Source of the DNA: Parafilimonas sp.
Lineage (GTDB): Bacteria; Bacteroidota; Bacteroidia; Chitinophagales; Chitinophagaceae
Reading direction: 5' to 3'
NCBI GenBank assembly: GCA_025927795.1
Contig: JAICKT010000278.1
Coordinates: 1-5,996 of the forward strand
DNA: 5,996 nt
The notes beneath the pieces were generated by a model. The model did no database searches and was not told where the DNA came from. It was given only the letters and a program-made list of their open reading frames with translations. Numbering within the stretch: the stretch's first letter is position 1; the number at the start of each line of letters is the position of its first letter. The position numbers were made by a program, and so were the translations under genes. Below are positions 1 through 5,996 of this stretch, in pieces.

Positions 1-249
1 CTTTCCCAAAACCTTGTAAAGAAAAATATACGTGTGAATGGTGTTGCGCCGGGACCAATCTGGACGCCATTAATTCCCGCCTCTTATGAAGGTGAAAAAG
101 TTAGTGAGCATGGTAAAAAAACACCGATGAAAAGACCCGGGCAACCGGTTGAAGTAGCACCATGTTATTTATTTCTTGCAACAAATGCATCATCATACAT
201 GACGGGACAAATTTTGCATCCTGATGGTGGAACAGTGGTAAACGGATAA
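1..249 (+). CDS. SDR family oxidoreductase, C-terminal fragment (5' end outside window)
   Basis: This is the last 82 codons of a short-chain dehydrogenase/reductase, a Rossmann-fold NAD(P)-dependent oxidoreductase normally about 250-300 residues long. The frame is open from base 1 to TAA at 247-249, so the true start lies upstream; the internal GTG at 34 is not a plausible start. Visible landmarks are IRVNGVAPGPIWTPLIP, the conserved strand after the catalytic helix (family N-x-V-x-PG segment), then PMKRPGQPVEVAP, the YLFLA helix, and the SSYMTGQILHPDGGTVVNG ending that forms the last strand and C-terminus. From memory this tail resembles the Bacillus GS39/YhdF and E. coli YghA subgroup. The catalytic Tyr-x-x-x-Lys and the cofactor glycines are not in the window, so cofactor and substrate cannot be judged. 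The gene is cut off from the permeases by a terminator and is probably functionally unrelated to them. Confidence 0.93.
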   Translation, partial: LSQNLVKKNIRVNGVAPGPIWTPLIPASYEGEKVSEHGKKTPMKRPGQPVEVAPCYLFLATNASSYMTGQILHPDGGTVVNG

Positions 250-270
250 CGTTGTGCAGCTTTAAATAAG

Positions 271-288
271 TTGTGCGTCAACGCACAA
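271..288 (+). repeat. Short inverted repeat next to the SDR terminator
   Basis: TTGTGCG at 271-277 is the exact reverse complement of CGCACAA at 282-288, giving a 7-bp stem with a TCAA loop. Its last two bases are also the first two of the terminator stem that follows, so the hairpins abut. A second GTTGTGC at 251-257 repeats 270-276 and could pair with the same GCACAA. It may be an accessory RNA 3'-end structure for the SDR transcript. Confidence 0.5.
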
Positions 289-318
289 AGAGGTGTTCGG
301 AAATGAACACCTCTTTTT
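287..318 (+). terminator. Rho-independent terminator of the SDR gene
   Basis: AAAGAGGTGTTC (287-298) pairs perfectly with GAACACCTCTTT (305-316) around the loop GGAAAT, giving a 12-bp stem. The 3' arm runs into TTTTT (314-318) and then a further T-rich stretch. It sits 37 bases after the SDR stop codon and fits an intrinsic terminator for + strand transcription. In the reverse direction the U-run is only three bases, so it is mainly one-directional. It implies that the permease genes have their own promoter. Confidence 0.88.
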
Positions 319-323
319 ATTTC

Positions 324-435
324 TTCTTCAATAACTGCTTATTATCAATAAGTTTTTGCAATGGCACATGCGTTGCGATAAACAAGTTGAATAGTCGCCA
401 ACCATACCCAGACATCATTAATTAAATCATCTTGT
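324..435 (+). other. Leader region upstream of the permease cluster; promoter expected, not identified
   Basis: After the terminator there are 112 bases with no credible gene before the first permease ATG. A promoter is expected because the upstream gene is terminated. I find no convincing match to the Bacteroidota pattern (TTG, then TAnnTTTG about 19-21 bases later). The nearest string is TAAGTTTT at 349-356, with no good upstream element. The last bases before ATG (AATTAAATCATCTTGT) hold no Shine-Dalgarno sequence, as is usual in this phylum. The heptad repeat found in the two later spacers is absent here. Confidence 0.35.
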
Positions 436-2868
436 ATGTTTAAAAATTATTTAAAGATTGCCTGGAGAAATATCAGGAAGAATAAAACCTTTTCCATTAT
501 CAATATTACCGGTTTGGCAATCGGTCTTTCCTGCTTTTTATTAATTGCACTATATGTGATGGATGAATTAAGCTACGACCGCTTTTATCCTGATGCAAAC
601 AGAATTTATCGTATAAATTCCGATATAAAATTTGGCGGTGCAGATCTGCACATGCCGGTAACAAGCGACATGATGGGTGAACTGCTGAAAAAAGATTATC
701 CCCAGGTTGAGCAATACACACGCATTTATACTTTTAGTGGCGATAAACTGATAAAGAAAGGTAACGATTATATTGATGAAGCAAAAGTTGCAAATGTTGA
801 TTCAACTTTTTTTGACGTTTTTAAATTACCCGTAATTGAAGGTGATATTAAACATGCATTAATAGAACCTAATACTGTTGTACTTGATGAATCTGCGGCA
901 AAAAAATATTTTGGTACTACACATGTTGTTGGTAAAACAATTGAATTGAGAGATGAGAAAAATCCGTTCTATAAAATAACCGGCGTTGTAAAAGATATAC
1001 CGCGAAACGCGCATTTTCATTTTGATTTTTTCTTTTCTATGAAGAATGTTGATTATAACTGGGGACAAATTACCAGTCATAATTTTTATACTTATTTAAG
1101 ATTAAAACAAGGCGCCGATTATAAAGCATTTGAAAAAAATTTCGATCACTATATTGACAAATATGTTTTGCCGGACGCAAAAAAATTTATGAACATCAAC
1201 AGCATGGATGAATTCAAAAAAGCTGGTAACAGTCTTGTATATTCTATGATGCCGCTAACAGATATTCACCTTTATTCAAACCGTTCTTTTGAATTAAGTC
1301 CGGCCGGCAGCATTCAATATGTATATATTTTTTCTGCAGTAGCATTGTTTATTCTGCTTATTGCGTGCATTAATTTTATGAATCTAACAACTGCACATTC
1401 TGCAAACCGTGCAAAAGAAGTTGGTATAAGAAAAGTGCTTGGCACTGAAAAGCGCAACCTTGTTTCACAATTCCTTTTTGAATCAACCTTAATGGTAACG
1501 CTTTCTTTAATAATTGCTGTTGCTATTGCATATTTTGTATTGCCTTTATTTAATGATGTTGCGAATAAACAGATGGCATTAAACAGCCTGTTCTCACCAT
1601 ATATATTGCCATTGCTTATTGCACTTCCTTTTGTGGTTGGTTTATTGGCAGGCAGCTACCCTGCATTTTATTTATCTGCATTTAAACCAATTGAAATTTT
1701 AAAAGGCAAATTAAAGCTCGGCAGTAAAAGTGGTGGCTTAAGAAGTGTGTTGGTTGTATTTCAATTTGCGGTTTCTATTGTTTTAATTGTGGGAACAATC
1801 GTTGTATATAAACAGCTCAATTATATTCAAACAAAAAATCTTGGTTATAATAAAGACCAGGTTTTAATTGTGAACGGCGTTTCTGCTTTAAATGATAATA
1901 CAAATGCCTTTAAAAATGAAATACTGCAATTGCCCGGTGTTACAAGTGGAACATTAAGCGGTTATTTGCCTGTTTCCAATTCTTACAGAAGTGATAACAC
2001 TTATTCAAAAGAAGCGGTATTAACTCCAAAAAATGGTTTTGATATGCAGAACTGGCGTATTGATTATGATTATATAAAAACGCTGGGTATGCAAATAATA
2101 AAAGGCAGAAATTTTTCACGTGATTTTGGTGGCGATTCTACTGCAACCATCATTAATGAAACAACAGCAAAAATTTTAGGTTATGCTGACCCGATTGGTA
2201 AAAAAATTTATACCAGCACAGATGCACAAGGCCACATGGCATCTTATACAATTATTGGTGTGGTTAAGAATTTCAATTTTGAATCATTGCACCAGGATGT
2301 TGGGCCATTATGCTTTTTATTAGGTGGTGGCTTTGGTTCCGGTGTATTTAAAGTAAACACATCAAACATTCAAAACTTAATTACACAGATTCAAAATAAG
2401 TGGAAAGCATTAGCGCCGGGTTTACCATTCAGCTATCGTTTCTTAAATGAATCTTTTGATGAAATGTATCGCGCCGAACAACGTGTTGGAAAGATTGCAT
2501 TAATATTTTCGGTGCTCGCCATTTTTATTGCATGTCTTGGATTGTTTGGTCTCGCAACATTTATTGCAGAACAACGCACAAAAGAAATTGGTATAAGAAA
2601 AGTGTTGGGTGCAAGTGTACAGGGCATTATTCAAATGCTTAGTAAAGATTTTATGAAGCTTGTTGCCATTGCATTTATTATTGCTGCGCCACTTGCATGG
2701 TGGGCAATGAATATATGGTTGCAGGATTTTGCTTATCGCATAAATATTGAATGGTGGTTTTTTGCATTGGCAGGATTAGGCGCGCTGGCAATAGCACTGG
2801 TTACAATAAGCTTCCAGGCTATAAAGGCTGCAACAGCAAATCCGGTGAAGAGTTTGAGAACGGAATAA
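436..2868 (+). CDS. ABC transporter permease, MacB/FtsX type, duplicated 8-TM form (paralogue 1)
   Basis: This inner-membrane permease (810 aa) belongs to the MacB/LolC/FtsX superfamily, whose members use a separate ATPase to drive export or extraction across or from the inner membrane. Predicted helices by hydrophobicity are at about residues 21-42, 294-318, 347-370, 388-413, 436-458, 684-708, 740-762 and 772-794. Two large extracytoplasmic domains lie at about 43-293 and 459-683. The order TM-domain-TM-TM-TM occurs twice, so the chain is a fused duplication. Cytoplasmic AKEVGIRKVLG (326-336) and TKEIGIRKVLGAS (715-727) are the likely ATPase-contact segments. Other family blocks are the N-terminal MFKNYLKIAWRN, SYDRF (46-50), VDSTFFDVF (121-129) and the C-terminal NPVKSLRTE. 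The ATG is chosen because it gives the standard family N-terminus. Length is typical for Bacteroidota homologues. It is first of at least three tandem paralogues, 48 bases before the next. Family assignment is firm; substrate is unknown. Confidence 0.96.
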   Translation: MFKNYLKIAWRNIRKNKTFSIINITGLAIGLSCFLLIALYVMDELSYDRFYPDANRIYRINSDIKFGGADLHMPVTSDMMGELLKKDYPQVEQYTRIYTFSGDKLIKKGNDYIDEAKVANVDSTFFDVFKLPVIEGDIKHALIEPNTVVLDESAAKKYFGTTHVVGKTIELRDEKNPFYKITGVVKDIPRNAHFHFDFFFSMKNVDYNWGQITSHNFYTYLRLKQGADYKAFEKNFDHYIDKYVLPDAKKFMNINSMDEFKKAGNSLVYSMMPLTDIHLYSNRSFELSPAGSIQYVYIFSAVALFILLIACINFMNLTTAHSANRAKEVGIRKVLGTEKRNLVSQFLFESTLMVTLSLIIAVAIAYFVLPLFNDVANKQMALNSLFSPYILPLLIALPFVVGLLAGSYPAFYLSAFKPIEILKGKLKLGSKSGGLRSVLVVFQFAVSIVLIVGTIVVYKQLNYIQTKNLGYNKDQVLIVNGVSALNDNTNAFKNEILQLPGVTSGTLSGYLPVSNSYRSDNTYSKEAVLTPKNGFDMQNWRIDYDYIKTLGMQIIKGRNFSRDFGGDSTATIINETTAKILGYADPIGKKIYTSTDAQGHMASYTIIGVVKNFNFESLHQDVGPLCFLLGGGFGSGVFKVNTSNIQNLITQIQNKWKALAPGLPFSYRFLNESFDEMYRAEQRVGKIALIFSVLAIFIACLGLFGLATFIAEQRTKEIGIRKVLGASVQGIIQMLSKDFMKLVAIAFIIAAPLAWWAMNIWLQDFAYRINIEWWFFALAGLGALAIALVTISFQAIKAATANPVKSLRTE

Positions 2869-2870
2869 AA

Positions 2871-2907
2871 TTAGCTAACAGCTAATGGCTGATAGCTATT
2901 AGCCAAA
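2871..2907 (+). repeat. Heptad-periodic spacer repeat and hairpin, copy 1
   Basis: The spacer between paralogues 1 and 2 is built of 7-base units: AGCTAAC (2873-2879), AGCTAAT (2880-2886), GGCTGAT (2887-2893), AGCTATT (2894-2900) and AGCCAAA (2901-2907). Bases 2881-2890 pair with 2894-2903 around a GAT loop, giving a 10-bp stem with one G-U pair. A second small inverted repeat is TTAGCT-AAC-AGCTAA at 2871-2885. No T-run follows the main stem, so it is not a standard terminator. A role in mRNA processing or stability, or a dispersed intergenic repeat family, are both possible. The bases from 2905 to the ATG are an A-rich leader (AAAACAAAAACT) typical of translation starts without a Shine-Dalgarno sequence. 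Confidence 0.8.
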
Positions 2908-2916
2908 ACAAAAACT

Positions 2917-5322
2917 ATGTTTAGAAATTATTTCAAAATTGCTTTTAGAAATCTTGCAAGAAATAAAATTTATTCCTTTATAAATATTGCAGGCTTAAGT
3001 ATTGGTCTTGCATGTGCTATGCTCATTATTTTATATGTAAAAGATGAAGTGAGCTATGATCGCTTTCACAAAAATGTAAATAACATTTATCGCATAGTAA
3101 CGCAAAGTGTTGATAAGAATGGAGTAAAAGGGCATAAAGATCCTAACACAGGTTATTTGCAGGGTCCACGTTTCGCACAAAACGTTCCGGACATAAAATA
3201 TTTTGTGCGCGTACAAAGCGGAAATGAAAATATTAAACTGGGCACTGAAGTTAAAGACCAAGATTTATTATATGTCGATTCAACTTTCTTTGATGTGTTT
3301 TCTTTTCCATTAGTAAGTGGCAACCGGCAAACTTGTTTAAAAGATCCTTCTTCTGTTGTAATTTCTGAAGACGCTGCAAAAAAACAATTCGGCACAACTG
3401 ATGCTATTGGCAAAATAGTTATGTTGAAAGATGATAGTGTTTTTGTTCCGCATAAGGTAACAGCGGTTGCAAAAAAATGCCCGCAAAATTCTTCGATAAA
3501 ATTTGAGATGCTTTTACCAATAAGAGAATCAAAGGAAGATGCATCGAACCGTGAGAACTGGTTCAACTTTTTTCTAAACACATTTGTTGTGTTTGATCCG
3601 CATACAAACATTCAGGCTGTTGAATTGAAGATGAATAAATTTTATAACCAGGATTCAAAGGATGCTATAACATCGTTAAGGGCAAAGTTTGGCGATGAAG
3701 TAGATAATTGGAAAAGTTCTTATTTACTGCAACCGTTTCTCGATATGCACATGAGCACGGAACTGCCTGCACAAAATGGTCTTTCCGATGCAAGCAATCC
3801 AATGTACTCATATATACTTTCAGGTATTGCTTTATTTGTATTGTTAATTGCATGTATCAATTTTATTAACCTTACTGTTGCGCGCTCAGTAAAACGCGCA
3901 AAAGAGATTGGCATAAGAAAAGTTGTTGGTGGAGACAGAAGACAACTTATTATACAATTTTTAGGAGAATCTTTTTTGCTTTGCATTATTGCATTTGCAT
4001 TAGCGATAGGAATAGTGGAACTTATACTGCCTGTTTTCAATAATCTTTCAAACAAATCACTTGCTCTTTCTTATTTGTTTGATGTAAAACTTATTACCGG
4101 TTATATATTATTGTTTATTCTTACAGCTTTACTGGCAGGTTTTTACCCGGCACTTGTACTATCCGGTTATAATCCTGTACAAACTTTATATAGCCGTTTT
4201 AATCTTGGAGGGAAAAATTATTTACAGAAATCGCTTGTTGTATTGCAGTTCGCACTTGCTTCTTTTTTAATCATTGCAACGTTTACCATTTACAAACAAT
4301 TTAATTTTTTAACAACAGAAAAATTAGGCTATGAGGATACGGACATTGTTGGTGTTCACAAAGATTTTAAAACGCATGATGAAGCGTGGCTTTTCAAAAA
4401 TGAATTATTAAAAGATCCAAATATTATAAGCGTTGCACCTCGCAATGGCGGACGTTGGGGAACTGTAGCAAAGCTTGCTAACGATTCTACTATACAATTC
4501 GATTATGAAACCGTTGATGAATCTTTTTTACCAACATTAAAAATTCCTTTAGCGCAGGGAAGAAATTTTTCACCGGATTTTCCTTCGGATTCTGCAAACT
4601 CTATTTTGGTGAATGAAACGTTTGTAAAACAGGCAGGATGGAAAAATCCAATCGGGCAAACTGTAAACTTTTGGTATAATAACGATAAAAAATACACAGT
4701 AATTGGTGTGGTGAAAGATTATCATTATTCGTCATTAAGTGAGAAGATTGGTCCGGAATTATTTACAATGAAGAGAGACAATAATTATGGACAGGTTTTT
4801 ATAAAAATAAAACCAAACACTGCCGCGTCAAGCTTGAAAACAATTCAAAAATCATTCAAACAATTATTCCCGCTTAGCCCATACAGTTACGTTTTTTTGA
4901 ACGAACAAAATAGAAAAAACTATGAAGCAGAAGCGAAGTGGAAACAGATCATGTTGTTTGGTGCTATCCTGACTATTTTTATTTCATGTATTGGTTTGTT
5001 TGGTTTATCAGTTTTATCTGCAGAAAAACGAACTAAGGAAATCGGCATTCGCAAAGTTCTGGGTGCATCAGTAAACAGGGTGGTAACAATTCTCTCAAAA
5101 GATTTTTTAAAGCTGGTATTTATTTCGCTCATTATCGCAATACCTGCTGCATGGTTTGCTGCTAATAAATGGCTGGAAAATTATCCATATCGTATTTCAC
5201 TTAGCTGGTGGTTGTTTGCATCAGCAGGAATATTGGTTGTATTGATCGCCTTGATAACAGTAAGTTTCCAGGCAATAAAAGCAGCAATTGCAAACCCGGT
5301 AAAGAGTTTAAGAACAGAATAA
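2917..5322 (+). CDS. ABC transporter permease, MacB/FtsX type, duplicated 8-TM form (paralogue 2)
   Basis: This second complete inner-membrane permease (801 aa) has the same duplicated plan as its upstream neighbour. Predicted helices are at about residues 20-41, 297-321, 347-372, 391-416, 437-458, 677-700, 731-751 and 763-784, with extracytoplasmic domains at about 42-296 and 459-676. The presumed ATPase-contact blocks are AKEIGIRKVVGG (328-339) and TKEIGIRKVLGAS (706-718). SYDRF (46-50), VDSTFFDVF (120-128) and AAKKQFG (153-159) align with the same positions in paralogue 1. The last 20 residues differ at only two positions (V/I and I/T), while the extracytoplasmic domains are clearly divergent, for example the DKNGVKGHKDP stretch at 66-76. 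This pattern suggests a shared partner ATPase with different ligands, which is an inference. The ATG gives the family N-terminus MFRNYFKIAFRN. No Walker A motif or ABC signature is present, so it cannot hydrolyse ATP alone. Confidence 0.96.
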   Translation: MFRNYFKIAFRNLARNKIYSFINIAGLSIGLACAMLIILYVKDEVSYDRFHKNVNNIYRIVTQSVDKNGVKGHKDPNTGYLQGPRFAQNVPDIKYFVRVQSGNENIKLGTEVKDQDLLYVDSTFFDVFSFPLVSGNRQTCLKDPSSVVISEDAAKKQFGTTDAIGKIVMLKDDSVFVPHKVTAVAKKCPQNSSIKFEMLLPIRESKEDASNRENWFNFFLNTFVVFDPHTNIQAVELKMNKFYNQDSKDAITSLRAKFGDEVDNWKSSYLLQPFLDMHMSTELPAQNGLSDASNPMYSYILSGIALFVLLIACINFINLTVARSVKRAKEIGIRKVVGGDRRQLIIQFLGESFLLCIIAFALAIGIVELILPVFNNLSNKSLALSYLFDVKLITGYILLFILTALLAGFYPALVLSGYNPVQTLYSRFNLGGKNYLQKSLVVLQFALASFLIIATFTIYKQFNFLTTEKLGYEDTDIVGVHKDFKTHDEAWLFKNELLKDPNIISVAPRNGGRWGTVAKLANDSTIQFDYETVDESFLPTLKIPLAQGRNFSPDFPSDSANSILVNETFVKQAGWKNPIGQTVNFWYNNDKKYTVIGVVKDYHYSSLSEKIGPELFTMKRDNNYGQVFIKIKPNTAASSLKTIQKSFKQLFPLSPYSYVFLNEQNRKNYEAEAKWKQIMLFGAILTIFISCIGLFGLSVLSAEKRTKEIGIRKVLGASVNRVVTILSKDFLKLVFISLIIAIPAAWFAANKWLENYPYRISLSWWLFASAGILVVLIALITVSFQAIKAAIANPVKSLRTE

Positions 5323-5325
5323 AAG

Positions 5326-5362
5326 TTAGCTAACAGCTAATGGCTGATAGCTGTTGGCTTAA
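5326..5362 (+). repeat. Heptad-periodic spacer repeat and hairpin, copy 2
   Basis: The spacer between paralogues 2 and 3 carries the units AGCTAAC (5328-5334), AGCTAAT (5335-5341), GGCTGAT (5342-5348), AGCTGTT (5349-5355) and GGCTTAA (5356-5362). Bases 5326-5352 are identical to 2871-2897 of copy 1. The main hairpin pairs 5335-5345 with 5349-5359 around GAT, 11 bp including three G-U pairs. In an alternative fold, 5328-5338 pairs with 5349-5359 (11 bp, one G-U, 10-base loop). The stop codon of paralogue 2 ends three bases before the repeat. After it comes an A-rich leader (ATAAAACAAAC) to the next ATG. No terminator-like T-run follows, which is compatible with read-through and one operon. Confidence 0.8.
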
Positions 5363-5373
5363 ATAAAACAAAC

Positions 5374-5996
5374 ATGTTTAAAAATTATTTAAAAACAGCA
5401 TTTCGTTTTTTGGCGAAAAACAAAGCATTCAGCTTTATAAATGTTGTTGGTCTTACACTTGGTTTAACATGTTGCTTTTTGATCACACTTTATATTAAAA
5501 ATGAATTAAGCTACGACAAGTTTGAAACAAATGGAAAACGCCTTGCACGTGTTATTATGCAATATAGTTTTAGCGGCAGCGAATCGAACGAAGGTAATTA
5601 TACAAGTGTTCGTGTTGCTGCAGTTTTCCCAGGAACTTTTTCTGAAGTGGAATCTGCAATAAAAATGACTGAATATGCGCGGGTAGTCAGGTATAATGAT
5701 AAGCTCTTCGAAGAAAAAAAATTCATGTATGCGGACTCTAATTTTTTCAGCATTTTTTCATTCAAATTATTGCAGGGTGACATACATAATGTGCTCGCAA
5801 CACCTTATGATGTAGTGCTTACACAATCAACTGCAAAAAAATATTTTGGAAATGACAATGCAATAAACAAAACATTACGTGTTGGTAACGATAGTAATTT
5901 ATATCGTGTTACAGGTATAATGCAGGATTGCCCTTCCAACTCACAAATACAACTTGATTTTCTTGCATCATTTTCATCGCTTGGCATTACTCCGGA
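5374..5996 (+). CDS. ABC transporter permease, MacB/FtsX type, N-terminal part (paralogue 3, 3' end outside window)
   Basis: An uninterrupted frame starts at ATG 5374 and runs off the end: 207 full codons plus two bases, about a quarter of the expected ~800 residues. The N-terminus MFKNYLKTAFRFLAKNKAFS and first membrane helix (about 20-41, FINVVGLTLGLTCCFLITLY) match the two upstream permeases, as do SYDKF (46-50), ADSNFFSIF (120-128), TAKKYFG (153-159) and YRVTGIMQDCPSN (177-189). These place it within the first extracytoplasmic domain, MacB periplasmic core type. The usual Asn at position 12 of the RN motif is Phe here. Its first 20 bases are identical to the first 20 of paralogue 1 (436-455). 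The start lies 51 bases after the stop of paralogue 2, behind the repeat spacer, so co-transcription is likely. Membership of the family is clear; completeness and substrate cannot be judged. Confidence 0.93.
   Translation, partial: MFKNYLKTAFRFLAKNKAFSFINVVGLTLGLTCCFLITLYIKNELSYDKFETNGKRLARVIMQYSFSGSESNEGNYTSVRVAAVFPGTFSEVESAIKMTEYARVVRYNDKLFEEKKFMYADSNFFSIFSFKLLQGDIHNVLATPYDVVLTQSTAKKYFGNDNAINKTLRVGNDSNLYRVTGIMQDCPSNSQIQLDFLASFSSLGITP

Noticed and set aside
349..356. TAAGTTTT as a possible -7 promoter element for the permease cluster
   Set aside because: It matches TAnnTTTG at all but the last base, but no TTG lies at the right distance upstream and the region is T-rich enough to give such strings by chance.
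2871..2907. The spacer hairpin as a rho-independent terminator between permeases
   Set aside because: The stem is followed by A-rich, not T-rich, sequence in both spacers, so it lacks the U-run needed for intrinsic termination on the + strand.
3153..3611. A 152-codon open frame on the minus strand inside paralogue 2
   Set aside because: It lies wholly within a well-supported permease gene, has no recognisable domain, and its Cys/Ser/Phe-rich composition is what the complement of this coding strand would give.
3720..4055. A 111-codon minus-strand open frame inside paralogue 2
   Set aside because: It is antisense to the second and third membrane helices and the GIRKVVG block of the permease. 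It has no family resemblance and no separate start context.
2871..5362. The repeated spacers as a CRISPR array or IS terminal repeats
   Set aside because: There are only two copies about 2.4 kb apart with full-length host-type genes between them. There are no regularly spaced unique spacers, no transposase and no target-site duplications.
5598..5987. Two short minus-strand open frames near the window end
   Set aside because: They are antisense to the third permease, whose + strand frame is open from 5374 to the end and matches conserved family blocks position by position.

Overview
The window looks like chromosome from a member of the Bacteroidota. The DNA is A/T-rich, start codons follow A-rich leaders without a Shine-Dalgarno sequence, and the main genes belong to the MacB/FtsX-type permease family that is heavily expanded in this phylum. 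Chitinophagaceae or a close relative is a reasonable guess, but this rests on recalled protein style, not on a search.

Layout, all on the + strand. (1) Positions 1-249 are the 3' end of a short-chain dehydrogenase/reductase gene of the GS39/YghA type. It is followed by a strong rho-independent terminator (287-318) that separates it from what comes next. (2) A 112-base stretch without a recognisable gene (324-435) leads into the permease cluster. (3) Two complete paralogous ABC transporter permeases of 810 and 801 residues lie at 436-2868 and 2917-5322. A third paralogue starts at 5374 and runs off the window end; it is open throughout.

Each complete permease is an internally duplicated protein with 8 predicted membrane helices and two large extracytoplasmic domains. 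Each half carries the cytoplasmic KE(I/V)GIRKV(L/V)G block expected to touch an ATPase. One chain therefore probably supplies both halves of a transporter core. No ATP-binding subunit, membrane-fusion protein or outer-membrane channel is encoded here, so the ATPase must come from outside the window. Substrate is unknown; export or lipoprotein/peptide-related work is typical of the superfamily.

The most distinctive non-coding signal is in the two spacers between the permeases (48 and 51 bases). Both carry the same heptad-periodic repeat (RGCTRAY-like units), identical over 27 bases. It folds into a 10-11 bp hairpin, and the differences between copies preserve pairing in + strand RNA. The spacers are more alike than the coding DNA directly before them. 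I see no IS element, CRISPR array, tRNA or rRNA, and nothing that clearly amounts to a new defence or mobile system.
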